Shown: in pieces, positions 49,530 to 61,358 of the stretch
Layout of the letters: each line of letters begins with the position of its first letter
Position numbering within the stretch: the first letter of the stretch is position 1
DNA from: Atopsyche davidsoni
Taxonomy: Eukaryota > Arthropoda > Insecta > Trichoptera > Hydrobiosidae
NCBI GenBank assembly: GCA_022113835.1
Contig: JAILWY010000008.1
Span: 6,917,001-6,981,000 of the forward strand
Direction of reading: 5' to 3'
DNA: 64,000 bases
Notes under the pieces: generated by a model
Database searches by the model: none
What the model was told of the DNA's origin: nothing
The model's input: the letters and a program-made list of their open reading frames with translations, nothing else
Program-made: the position numbers and the translations under genes

Positions 49530-52500
49530 ACAAAATTTAAACACAATTATGAGAAAGTTAATTATTAACTGATTTTCAAAATTGAATAGTTCATATTAAT
49601 AGCGCAATGCAGTATTTGATTTGCTTAAACTTGAAATAAAAATTCATGGTATTTATATTTCTCCACACTGAACAATTGTACAAAATTTGCAAACCGTATA
49701 AGCTTTTTTATCATGGTTATAAAAACTGTATTCTTTACGTGACAAAACCTGATAAAAAAACATGGCACTAATGTACAAACAAAAAAAAAAACTTTGGATA
49801 TGTTAAATATAAAATGAGTGCTGTACTATTATTACATTGCCCAAATATTTATTCAAACAAAAAAATTGTATTTTATATACAATTTTTGGAAATTTTGGCG
49901 GTATTTTTTTTTCCTGGGGTGTTGTAACCTTAAAAATAAATCTGAAAAAAATCAAATCTGTGCAGTTCAATTCAAGCAACCCCGTTAGCTCGTCTGAAAT
50001 ACAAGGGGTTGAGAGTATATGGGCCGAGCACAAGTCGCTTTGCCCTCGTATACCTTTCGTGGCTTTTTCATGAAATATATGTATTGAGATTCCGGAGAGG
50101 CGAGGGGTAATTTATATCTACGCGTCGGTTTTTTTTTTAAACGGAACACGTTTCTGTAAATCAAATAAATTCAACATTAAGACACGGATTTATTGCAAAT
50201 ACAACAGGAATTGATATTTATTCTACGATTTATTCTGCGTGCTTATAAAAAAACGTAAATTCTTTGTTTCGACTTACTAAGAAATGTTTCAGATTATTTC
50301 ATACTGTAGGCATTGCGAGTGCCTTTAATATATCCATATCTTGTTACAACTCATTATAAATGAAACAGTTTAAAACTAAACATAAAATAGTTAATAGACA
50401 GTAAAGAATCGTTAATCTTTACAGTAATACAATCTTATGTCATAAAATCAATATAAATATTCAAAACCTCCGATTGAGTAATATATTGAAATAATAGTGA
50501 GGTGCTTACTTTGATTAAAAAAGAAAGACAGTGGCATTAGTCAAAATATCCTATTTAAAGTCAATGGACTCAAATATACAAGAAAAGTGTTAAAGTGAGT
50601 GTGCAAACAAAAAAAAAATTCTAAGTATATTAATAATACTATATATATCTAAAAAAAAATAATTTATATTGATATATATATGTGTGTATGTGTATTTACC
50701 TGTCGATATTTATTTTGTTCAATTTCGTGTTTTCAAGTTAATACTAAACAGCCTGAAGATTTTGTCTAGGGACATAGAGATACAAAAATAAACATTACCA
50801 TAACAAAGCCTGAGAAAATATGCCTGAAATATTTATAAAGGTTGTTTAACTTCCTTTCTTTAAGGGCAGGGGGAGCAGAACAGATCTTTATTTCAAACTG
50901 AATACACAGGCACAATGAAACAATCTATTTACTTAACAACTAAGTACATATAATAAAGCTCTTTGATATTGTATTTGTTGTGAACATAAGAAAATTAGGG
51001 AAATAATAATTAATCATGTCAATATTTGATCAATATACTAATCTATTTGAGCGACGACACATTTTAGTAAACACTCATTGCATTTTATTTGTACAGAATA
51101 AAAGCGATTAATAAGTGTATTTATTGAATTTTAAAAGCAAATTTGCCCATAAATCTTATAGTTTTTAAGGTCATTGAATTTTATTATTTTACCATGCTTT
51201 GTTTTTTTTGGATTTGACTATTTATGCTCAATCCATTATTAAACAAGATATTATTTTTAATTAAAATAAAAAAAAGCTTCCAGCAGTTAAAAAAAAAACC
51301 TTTTACAATAAATATATATTTAACGTCTAATTTTCATATTTTAAAATTTGGATCAAATCAAAATTTAATATTTCAATTTAAGGGTTGCGTATTTTTTTTT
51401 ATTTGAGTAATGTTAAATTTAGTTACAGAAAAATATTGTGTCAGCACAGTTGCCGAGTAACCACGTTTCAAAAAAAAAATGCACGTGCTCGAAGACGTGC
51501 GCTCAGCCTTAAGTGCCTTCATGAAAATGACGTTGTTTTTATTTCTATGAATTTTTCTTATCATAATCCAGCATATTCTAGTGCAATGAGCTTAACTGTG
51601 CTAGATAATAATACAATAATTCATAAATTATTACTTACGTCATACGTTGTCAAATTTCAATTTTTCAGGTCGTCTACAAACTGCAGTCTTAGCAAGGAAT
51701 TGTTAAACCTCAAAGAATACAGTATATGTTTTTATAGAGTTTCTAAATTTATATATATATATATGTGAGTGTTTGTAACCTCTTACACAGTTATAATATT
51801 CGGAATGAATTGATTAATCAATTAGCATATTTGAAACCCAACAAACCATCTCACATCTTATCGGTATTTTAATGATATCTTCATAATAAAAAAAAGTTTG
51901 CTTTGTAATTTCAAACTCTTTCATAAAAAGATACGATTGAGAGCACTTCGGTTTGCATGATTTTTTATTTCCACAAACACACAAGAAGCTTTGTATAATT
52001 CCAAACTTCTACCTTTTTCTCACTTTGTTTCAGGGACTTTTAAAAACTTAAGAACTTTCAAAGCTGGAGCCTACCTTGTGCCACTTTTCAAAGGGTAGTA
52101 GAGCCTTCTGGAAAACCTCACGCTGGCTTACAAAGAACCTCAATCCATCCCCTAACTCTGCTGCCCTACATTAACGTACTCGGCAAATCTGGAAAAGATT
52201 GTTTTATGATAGTCAAAGTTGTAAGTTGTAAATTATACCACAAAAAAGCAATGCCAAGAGAATGAATAAAAGTATTAGTTTTGTAAATAGGTAAACTTTT
52301 TTGCCTCTATTCGAGAGTTAATATAAAAGTTAGAAATGAAATATGCATTATAAACAGTAAATCTATAAAAATAAATATATTACTTTGGTCAATTTTGAAA
52401 AGGTTTTTCTTTGAACATCGGGAGAAATAAATACAACATGGTTATCTGACTGAAGAGTATCGCGCAAAATATGTTTATATCATAGCTAAAAATATAATTT

Positions 52501-55500
52501 TATTATTATATTAATATTAAAATGTGTTATCAGTTACGGATCCTTGTTAACTATGAAAATAAATTAATCCATTTGTACGCCAAAATAACTTGAATAAAAA
52601 ATCATAAACACTTCGCATGATTTATACAAGAATTTTTATTAGAATTCATAACGTTATAAGTACCAGTATTTTTTGATATTTTTAAAAAGTAATATTATGC
52701 AATAAAAGTTATTAAATGATACAATAATATTATTTAATATAAAATATGTTTGCATTGCGATATTTTCTATTTAGTTTTCCAATATTAAGAAATTTGACAT
52801 TTATTTTCAACGATGTATCAATAATCTTGTAAATCCAAAATATGCTTCATCAGGCTCTGAGAAGGAAATACCTCTAACTATAAAAAAATATTAACCGGAT
52901 CAATTCGTATCTTTCAAAAAACACATTGTAGGGGATAGCCGGACCGGAATCTCACTTCCGGTTTCCCGTTTCCGGTTATCAACCCTTCCGAAGGACCTTT
53001 AATAACGCTCCACCTACCCTCGGGCGATTCAATCTAAGCAAGCAGCGCCTCAGGATCTAAGCTTTCTAGGAACAGGGTTGCAATATTTCATTAAACTAGA
53101 GGACTTGTGAATTCAAAAATAATACCCTTGACGTTTGATAAGCTTTCAGTTTGTTGGCATACGGGTAAATATAATTTTAATTAAATTTCAATATGAAATA
53201 CATTAATCTGAATTGATATACAATTTCTAAATATTGTCCTCTTCGCTTTGATCATATAATGTATTTTTAATAATCCTTGTGAAATTTTTTATTTATATTT
53301 TAATTTTAAATGGAATTCAAAAGAGGTTTTCCGAATGATGATAAATTAGGAAAACATTGGTATCTATTAATTTATTCATTCAACATGATTAATGTGCATA
53401 TTGCATTTTCATATCACGTGTTAATTTAAACATTGCATGAGCTAACCAATCAAATATCTTGTATAATGGGTGTTGTTATGCATAAATGTTCAATTATCTT
53501 TGTACTTTTTGTTTTTATCAGTACCACATTGCTTAGTAAAAAATATTTTTTTTATCAATTTTTTTTAAACAATATTGAATGAATCCGCATATTATTCTTA
53601 ACAAACGCGTTGTACATTTAAAATGCTTTAAGTGTTTTGATTCAATCTTTAAATCTCTTTCATGTTAAAAAATTGCTAAATTATTTTGTAAAAAATATAA
53701 AATCTCGTGTAGCATCAATTGCGTTTAATAAAGTAAAATAGATTTATATCATAACAAAACATAATGCTGCAATTATAACAATTAAGTCAAAACGCTTGCA
53801 AATCATTATTACATAGTAACTCTTCACATTTGTTTCACACTTGCATATAAGAATTAAACTACCCCTCAGTATTAAAGCCTCAATTTCAAATTGAACAATG
53901 CTCTAGGCTGAGGTTACAATAAGTTAAGGGCTAGTATACTATTAAAGTAAAAAAATTCTAGTCTTCCTTAAAAAAATATTATCTAAAGAATATTGCCTAT
54001 CCAGCGTTAAATATTTCCATTCTATATATGGTAGGTGGTATTAAAATATTAAATATAAAATGGATATGAGTTTGCGAACATTCTGTATGTGAGCGATTTT
54101 GCTTTTCAAGTACACTTCAGACTGAATATTCTGAAAAATATTTTTTCATTACTCCATTTTAAAAATATGAAAAATCACAAATTAAACCAGTCTGTAGTGG
54201 GTGGGTGACATTTCATTCGGTTTTCCGAGTCTGTAGTGTGGTCACCCTAGCGGTGACGTATTTTTTGCGAAGGCTGGTTAGTCCGCTCGCTTCCTCGGTT
54301 TAAGTCAGCATTAGCAAGGCTTATGGGGAATTTAGGGATTTATCTGTGCCAATAAATCGACCCGCAAGTATTCGCAACAATCGATTTCGTCGTGTGTTTA
54401 GTATATTCTGCATTCGTAGGCGAACGCTAAATATTTCACAAAAAAAACTGAATATTCAATGGGACATAGAAAATGAATACATATTTTTAGCTTTGATCAC
54501 TAAGTCTACTGATTTATTTTAAGAAACGATTTAATGCAATAAACATTATAACTACTGTATTATAGTTCTTTTCTGAAAAAATTAGCATCTTTGAGACACT
54601 CGAAAAAAATGCTGAACTTGAATTCAACTTCAAGACTACTTATATTAATCATTGACTACAAAACTAATAATAAGCTATTTAATATAAATCAAAATATATG
54701 TCATCATTGTATTGATTTTACACATTGAATTATAAGTGCGAGTCTATCATTAAAACAAAGTTTTAAGGGTATCCGTCGTTTAAGTATTCGTTATTTAATA
54801 GGAAAAATATATATATATTTACATACAATCTATTTTTCTGTTTACGAGGAGACCACTGAATGATTCTGTTTGGATAAATCAAAAACTGAATGTCCGTTAC
54901 AGGAATTTCAGCATGTTTTATCTGGGAGGATGCGTTGCAGATTTTTTTTTTACATTTCACGTTTTAAACTAAAAATTTCCGATTTTATTTCTCGTCTGAA
55001 ATTTTCTGAAAATACGCATCACACACGCGGTTAAATAAAGCTCGTGCTCTTTCAGGTTTTTTGGAAAATACGGCCTCGTGCACCCCGCAGGCTCCGGCCA
55101 ATCTGTACGTCGGCCTGTTCAATAAATTTATAATGCATTCTCGCCCCAGCTGCTCTGTATTGGTTTTTTTGTAAAATAAATACCGATAGTGACACGGAGC
55201 TGTAAATTGAGCCTGCAGATATCCTGACTGGGAGTGAATTTAGGGGTGAACTTTCTGTATAAGGCTTGCGGGGCGCGGCATCCTGCTGCGGTGACCTATT
55301 GCTTTTTCGTGTAACTTTATGTATTGCAAAAAGATATTTATTACATTAAATACATAGATGTAAATAATGTATTCACACCGCATCCGTTCAGCAAGAAATA
55401 TTTCTTAGAAACGTAATCTGAAATTATTGCGTTTCCTAATCATTACAGATAAAAATATTTCAAGTAGGTATTTTCGGTTTTTTTTTGCTGTTACCATATT

Positions 55501-55865
55501 TTACATGTAAATAATTGGTTTTACTTTCATTGAATAAATTGGCGATGAAAAATTATTATATAAAAAAATAATCACCCACTTTATTTTGTAATGCTAAGAT
55601 AACTCAATTTGTTGAAACCCATTATTGATTGCACATTTTTAAAGTTGATTATTATTATGATATGAAAAAAAAAAAACACTTTTCAATGTTTTAATTATTG
55701 AATGAATAATTATATACAAATATTGTCTCAACTGATTGATCTCAAAAATTACAAAATATAACTATTATATATATATATATATATGTAAGCAATTGATATG
55801 AAAATATTTTTTTAAATTTAACTCTTCGACATCTGCTGTGGATCGCGTTTTTATCGTCAATAATA
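49530..55865. other. Intronic AT-rich DNA with less AT-rich patches
   Basis: Patches at about 49.98-50.12, 52.92-53.08 (CCGGACCGGAATCTCAC, TTCCGGTTTCCCGTTTCCGG), 54.2-54.42 (CACCCTAGCGGTGACG) and 55.0-55.32 kb (TTCAATAAATTTATAATGC followed by CTCGCCCCAGCTGCTC) contain no exon-like frame. Their spacing inside a neuronal-type gene makes enhancers plausible. A short TA run lies near 55766-55783. Confidence 0.35.
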
Positions 55866-56520
55866 CAACACATCTGATACTCCTTTTGCAACAGGCTGTA
55901 GAAACAATACCAAGAGCACCCCTACCTCGACAAAGTACTTCTAGAGCATAGTTTCCCAAACTATTTTGTCCTATCGACACCCTGCCTTGCTAATATTGAA
56001 TTTTTACAAATTCATCAACTTTAAACATATTTTTGACATCTTATATGGAACAACTCACTTTCATAGGGTTTACTGTACAGTGGGTTTAAAAATGAAAAAG
56101 TTAATTATACCTTTATTAATTAAAAACACGAAATGCAAATATATTTTTGACAGAGAATACTTGGTGGAGTTCCATTTTAATATCTTAAATAGCATAAACT
56201 ACATTAATTAAAAACATACAAAATACTTTTACGCTTCAGGGCTTCGATTCGTCACAAAGTACACAGGTACAATCTGTGTTCGGTACATTATGACATTTAC
56301 GAAATGTCTAAATTTTGGTGATGACCTGCTTAAATGGGATCCACTCTCATAGACCCCATTTACAGTTCATGGACCCGCAATATTATTTTTCGCTGTCATC
56401 GACCCTTTGCATCCATATTGACCACTTTGGGAACCTCTGTTCTAGATCAAATCACTCCATAATCATTTCAAGTCCACTACTCCTGCACACACGCTCAGGG
56501 TACAGAATGAGGATTCATTT
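55866..56520. repeat. Interspersed repeat X, copy 3, split by a hAT-like insertion
   Basis: The left part (55866-55948: CTGATACTCCTTTTGCAACA, ACAAAGTACTTCTAGAG) and the right part (56448-56520: ATAATCATTTCAAGTCCACT) together match the 3' half of the copies at 18.3 and 48.3 kb. The break is exactly where a 491-base element with target duplications sits. Confidence 0.7.
55949..56439. mobile_element. Non-autonomous hAT-like element
   Basis: The left end CATAGTTTCCCAAACT and the reverse complement of the right end, CAGAGGTTCCCAAAGT, agree at 13 of 16 bases and fit the CAG..TTCCCAAA ends common in animal hAT elements. Flanking 8-mers TTCTAGAG (55941-55948) and TTCTAGAT (56440-56447) are a 7-of-8 target duplication, the hAT length. 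No transposase coding. Inside, at about 56147-56180, is a scrap (TTTTTGACAGAGAATACTTG) of the terminal block of the GACCGGTTT repeats. Confidence 0.8.
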
Positions 56521-56605
56521 ACATAAACCGCATACATTGATATTTTATAGTATATGTGAATAATACAAGCAATTAGCAATAATATTCGATTGTCTTCCCT
56601 TGCAG

Positions 56606-56850
56606 CGTCTCAGCCACAAGTCCCGACGTTCGAGCACGAGGTGCCCCAGGAGTACTACTGGCCCGACCTGCCGCTATTCACGGAGACCTACGGAGACCTG
56701 GAGCCGCTGCCGGACCCTCCACCCCCAGCCAGCACCGCACCCCCTGAGCCACAGCCTGGCTTTCAGGATGGGGAGGTGGCCAACGTCACCGCGCAGCTGG
56801 GCGGCCGCGCCGTGCTGCACTGCCGGGTGATCCGCCTGGGCGACAAGACG
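56606..56850 (+). CDS. Dpr-like Ig protein, second coding exon (linker and start of Ig domain 1)
   Basis: Encodes 82 codons with the base donated by the previous exon. First comes an acidic, proline-rich linker (EYYWPDLPLF, then LPDPPPPASTAPPEP), then the start of a V-type Ig domain: VANVTAQLGGRAVLHCRV, which holds the B-strand Cys and an NVT glycosylation sequon, followed by IRLGDKT. This matches the Dpr family pattern NVTAQLG...HCRV..LGDKT, normally followed by VSWIR. Dpr proteins are neuronal surface proteins that bind DIP partners and help set synaptic specificity; that role is family knowledge. The exon is strikingly GC-rich. It ends ACG|GTGAGT at phase 0. The intron's first six bases would also read Val-Ser, so the frame runs on to a stop at about 56905 and a naive ORF is too long. 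No continuation exon (W of VSW, second Cys, Ig domain 2) was found before 64000. The exact Dpr paralogue cannot be assigned. Confidence 0.85.
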
Positions 56851-56966
56851 GTGAGTGCTTTACACAAGCCTGCACACGCCGCACCACTACCGACAACCGA
56901 CCTATAACTTACCAATGGCGTGTAGGTACATAAACTTTTGATAGCTTGAGAACAATTTTATTTTAA

Positions 56967-57758
56967 CACACTAAAGGCGGTCGGGTACTAGTACCCGTTT
57001 CGCGGACTGCTGTCTAAAAGCGGGGCGCGCATTAATACCTCTTTGAATGTGTTCACTCTAAAAGCCACAGAAGGTCATTTTACTCTTTAGGTTTACAGCT
57101 CGTAATATTTATTTAGACTCGTCAACGTTACTGCTTTAAATTTTGTTTTATATAATAAAGATAAGGAACTATACATTTCGTCTTGTTATTGTTTTCATGC
57201 TGATCACTCATAATTTTCATGTATAGACTAAGCACTAAGCAAACTTTAATCTTTTACACTTTTTTATATAAACATCCATTATTGAAGGGTAGGGGACGTT
57301 GAACAAATATTTTTAAAAAAATATTTCAGTTTTGACTCGACTTTTGACGATTGAACATTTTTTTAAATTATAATAATAATGGCTTCTGATAGTGATAGTC
57401 GATATTGCTGAAGTTGATAGCGAGTGTAAAAGTGTTGAAGAATTTTTTCATCCTATGAGACGTAGAGTTTTACCAATACTGTCTAGTGATTCTGAACAAA
57501 GTGACAATGTAGAAAATGAGTGGTCAGAGAATGATAATCCTCCATTATTGAACTGTTTTTAGGACAAAGTGGTGTTTTTGTGATGCCAAATAATCCGCAA
57601 ATTGTGTATGGAGTGGTTCAACTTTTTATAGTAAACGATTTATTTGACTACATGCAAATCAAAGAGTGTATAGACTAGATTTCACACGCGCAATTTTACG
57701 CGAATTTTGTCTGCTTCGCACATCAGTTTAGTCGATTTGGTAACCCGCTTAAAATGTG
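56967..57758 (+). mobile_element. piggyBac-like element, decayed
   Basis: Flanked by TTAA on both sides (56963-56966 and 57759-57762). The left end reads TTAA|CACACTAAAGGCGG followed by GGGTACTAGTACCC. The right end, reverse-complemented, reads TTAA|CACATTTTAAGCGGGTTACC, so the terminal inverted repeats agree over the start. It contains the N-terminal transposase remnant at 57379-57680 and lacks the catalytic domain. It lies 116 bases past the donor of the second Dpr-like exon. Confidence 0.82.
57379..57680 (+). pseudogene. piggyBac-like transposase, N-terminal remnant
   Basis: Starts ATG at 57379 (MASDSDS). A frameshift follows, then SECKSVEEFFHPMRRRVLP and LSSDSEQSDNVENEWSEND, the acidic N-terminal region usual in this family. 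After another frameshift, ELFLGQSGVFVMPNNP and VVQLFIVNDLFDYM match the start of the DDE_Tnp_1_7 domain, where families read GxSGV and ELF..ELF. It stops at about 57680 without the DDD catalytic residues or the C-terminal Cys-rich domain. Dead copy. Confidence 0.78.
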
Positions 57759-57762
57759 TTAA

Positions 57763-60730
57763 GAAAGTTTTTAAAATGCTGTTTCTGTCGCACTTAACAC
57801 TTGCTGCACTATATATTTTTAAAAACTAAATACAAAACTCCAATCAAGTACCGACTTTTAAAAATTATTATTAGATCAATTGCTAAATCGTCAAAACGTT
57901 ATTTAATAAAAAATGTGTATTTTTCTTTTTTAACGCTCACCGTTGTCATAATTTAACATTTAATTTGTAATGTGGGAACTACTTGTGTCACTTTATACGT
58001 TATTTATTATAATACTTTTAGTTTCAAACTAAGACCAAATCTATGTTATATCGTATTTGGTTTTATAAAAAAGCTGTTGATACTTAAAAATCATTTTTTT
58101 TACGATTTATTATTTGTGTTAATAGTTTAATATGAAAGTATGTATAACACTGAAACTTTTGATTCAGCTCGAAGGTTTAATGCGAAGTGTTCATTTTCGA
58201 ACTATAATCATTATTAAACTCGGGTTTACCACGAGAAACTCGCAGTCTGTCTATCAAATAACGACTCAACGCTCGTTAGCCGCCGACAAAGCCTCCGTCT
58301 CGCCTAACGAAGCCTTAAATTAATGAAAAGTGCATTCCTCGCTCCATTAAGCATGAAAGAGAACCCCAGAGGGTAGTGAAAGCAACCCCTCTGGCATACG
58401 AGGCTTCTTTCAACTTTGAATGAAAATTGCTTGTTGTTTCTTTGATATCAAATTGGTTGTTTATTATTTTGATTTAGTGAGTATAGAAAATAAACAGATT
58501 TACTTCAACATTAAAGGCTATTTTTTATTATTTTATTTACGATTATTGAGTGCTTCAGATTTCTAAAAATTGATAAATATTACATTTCACAAGGCAAATT
58601 TTAAAGAAAGGCATATTTTTTATATCTTGGAAAAAAATTATACGTATATTTCTGATCAAGGATACAGACTAAAAACAACATTTATAGAGAATATTTTGGA
58701 CTTGCTTTACATTTCCATATCCAAACATTAAATACACGTTGCTTATATTTTAATTTCATTTTCAAAGTAGAAGACTATGAATTAAAGTAAATTACAACAT
58801 TCATAGCAACAAAAAAGCAATTTACTGAAAGATATACCAGCATAGTTTAGCAATCTTAATTCTACCTTTGAAAGTATTTACAACAAGCAAAAAAAAACAT
58901 TGTTTTGATTTCGATACTTTTTTGTACAGATTATTTCATGTACAACAAGATAAAATACAATGCATAATTAATAAAAAATATTTCAGCATTTGTATCTGTA
59001 TCACATTATTCAGATACGCAAGTATCTAAATCATTGAGTAGTTAAATCATTAAAAAGATAAATTCTCCTTTAACGACGCCAGATGCTTTATAAGAAAAAA
59101 TATAGCCTAAGTTTTACAGAATTACTGACCTATATAATCACTGATAACGGCCAATAAAAGATAATTACTTTCAAAAGATAGCGGACACGTGTAAAGCGCT
59201 CTCTTATTTTCTCTTAAAATAAAGTGCCACGAACATACAGCCTCTCGCTCCAAACAAACCTTATTCAAATTCTAATTTAAAACATTCAATCCTGGTTTTG
59301 AAAAAGAAAATGTACTCCAAATATCTCTTAGAGTTCCAGAAACGTTTTCAGGGTTGATTTTTTTTGTAAGTAAGAAACCTTGCGGAATTAAATGTGACAC
59401 AACGTGTTTTTTTTTAATATTATATTTATTTTAAATATTTAATAGTTTCAATTTATTAAAATAAATCTCGATTCCACTGCCATGACATATTATATGTTTC
59501 TCACACAGCGTAGAGTAAATATATAAATTAGCCATATAAATGCTTTAAAGATATAAAAAAGTGAGTTCTGATGTGTAAAGGCTTTACTGCTAATTATTAT
59601 TTTTTTTAATATAAAATGACTAAAAAATTCATGATTTATGCATTAATTATTTACATTAGTACTAACTATGAACACCCTAGTTTTTTTTTAATTATTTGAT
59701 GTATATATATATTTTTTTCTTTTTGATGTGCATTATATCATATCTTCAAGTATCTGATTTGTTCAATATAAGTAACCTATCCTATTATTTTATGTACTCC
59801 TTGTAATTATAGTGCATTGTATCACTTCTTAATAAAGCTGTAATTTCAGATATGTTCCAATTCAGTCACCAAACCAGAAAAAGTATTAATTTAATCTTAA
59901 TAAAAAAAAAATATCATGCTTTTTACATAGTTAAAATAAACATTACTCAATTTTTAACATTTGGAAGTTATCTTAATATTTCAATCGGCGTGTGTATACT
60001 ACCTATTTTATAAATTATTTTTTCAGGGCGTATTATAACTCTACTGTAAAAAAAATATGTCTCTATGGTAAAAATACTAATGCGTAAAAAATTTCAACTC
60101 TTTTTAACACAGCCGGAGTAAGCGGTCTTCAGCTCTTAAAAAATAGCTAAATTATTCTTGTACTCCCAATGTGTAGCACTAAAAGGAAACTATCTTATAA
60201 AAAATAGAGATTTATTTATAAAATGGTTTGTTATTTTATTCTCCAGTAAGTCCTTTATCACGTCACGTTCTTTGAGGGCTCTTGGCCCGGGCACAATGGC
60301 CGCCGGGCCCCTCGTTCCGCTCGCGGTCCCCATGAAGCCATTCGGCATTGAGAAGCCATGGACCCCATTGTCACGGACCCCGCAAACCTAGACTCGAACC
60401 AGTTTTTTTCCCAAAGCCTCTGAAACGATTTGTATAGTCTCGCAATAAATACGAAATCTAGAAATATATCCGCGAGCTTTTTTTGTATTTTATGTAATAT
60501 TATCACAAAATCATCAAACACAATGTATGAAACTTAAAACATGGATTTTTTATTTTATTTTATGTAATAATTTATCAATATCATCAAATGCAATAAAACA
60601 ATTGATTTTTTGTAAAAATATTTAAATAAATTACATAAATTGGATAAACACCCGTTTAATTGATCTCCTAGTTACTGTACTTGAATAAAAGATTTTTATT
60701 ATACCTAAAAACTCATGGTATATGTATTAA
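57763..60730. other. AT-rich noncoding DNA with GC-rich patch at 60.29-60.40 kb
   Basis: No gene supported. The patch (TTGGCCCGGGCACAATGGCC, CCGCTCGCGGTCCCC, CCATGGACCCCATTGTC) carries an open frame on each strand, but the sequence looks like GC-rich repeat debris and fits no protein family. Another slightly GC-richer spot lies at 58.25-58.4 kb. Confidence 0.35.
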
Positions 60731-61354
60731 GGGTCTTGCTACTTAACCTTGCTTGGTGTCCATCCCCCGTCTGCCACAAAAAAAGGACCGTTTTACCTGG
60801 CGAAATCGTGTCACTTAATTAATTTAATTGTCACTTTATTTTTCTATTTCGAAAGTTGATTATTTTTATAAAGTATTGAAAAAACTATAAATTATATTTA
60901 TCTATTTTTTATTATTTAATTAACGTCCATTTTCAGGGTAAAATAAAATCTTGAAGATGTTGAAAAATTGGATAAAATGACGACTTTTCAAAACCAAAGT
61001 TTGTTAAAGAAATATTTTTTTTTTGATTTTTAAAATAATAAATCGCACAGGTTTTATGTTTAATCTTTTAATTTCAATTTAAAAAAAGACTTTTAAATGT
61101 TCAGGACTCTTAGAACAGGAACATGACAAGAAAGTTTTTCCGATTGAAGCGTAGGAAATTCCTACACTTCAATCGGAAAAACACATATTTATCATATTAA
61201 AAGTAAATTTACAAGAAATAAAAATATACTTTGTTCGGAAAAAGGGATGTATCTAACTTTTTGCATTAAATTTTTTTTTGATTGGTGCAGTAGATTTTCG
61301 CAAAACGGACCAGAAAATGATAAAAAAAAAAACTCGAGTATGGGACTTAGACCC
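60731..61354 (-). mobile_element. TTAA-flanked non-autonomous DNA element, copy 2
   Basis: Flanked by TTAA at 60727-60730 and 61355-61358. Ends GGGTCTTGC... and ...TTAGACCC form a short imperfect inverted repeat. It is the inverse of 9469-10011 with matching landmarks throughout, but has an extra near-perfect hairpin at about 61133-61188 (TTTTTCCGATTGAAGCGTAG and its inverse). No coding capacity. Confidence 0.7.
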
Positions 61355-61358
61355 TTAA

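Larger units (their letters stand above)
49284..56605 (+). other. Inferred intron between the two Dpr-like coding exons
   Basis: A 7,322-base GT-AG intron of phase 1. The donor is GTGAGA and the acceptor is TCTTCCCTTGCAG, a good pyrimidine tract. It contains a fold-back repeat (49357-49529), many AT-rich stretches, less AT-rich patches near 49.98-50.12, 52.92-53.08, 54.2-54.42 and 55.0-55.32 kb, and a hAT-like element nested in another repeat (55.87-56.52 kb). Long introns in this part of the gene are usual for Dpr genes. Confidence 0.65.

Noticed and set aside
51385..51768. 127-codon open frame on the + strand
   Set aside because: No family resemblance, ends in an AT microsatellite, and composition is like the intronic background.
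60290..60400. GC-rich patch considered as the next Ig exon of the Dpr-like gene
   Set aside because: No frame gives VSWIR or a second Ig Cys; the translation (GPLVPLAVPMKPFG) does not fit an Ig domain.
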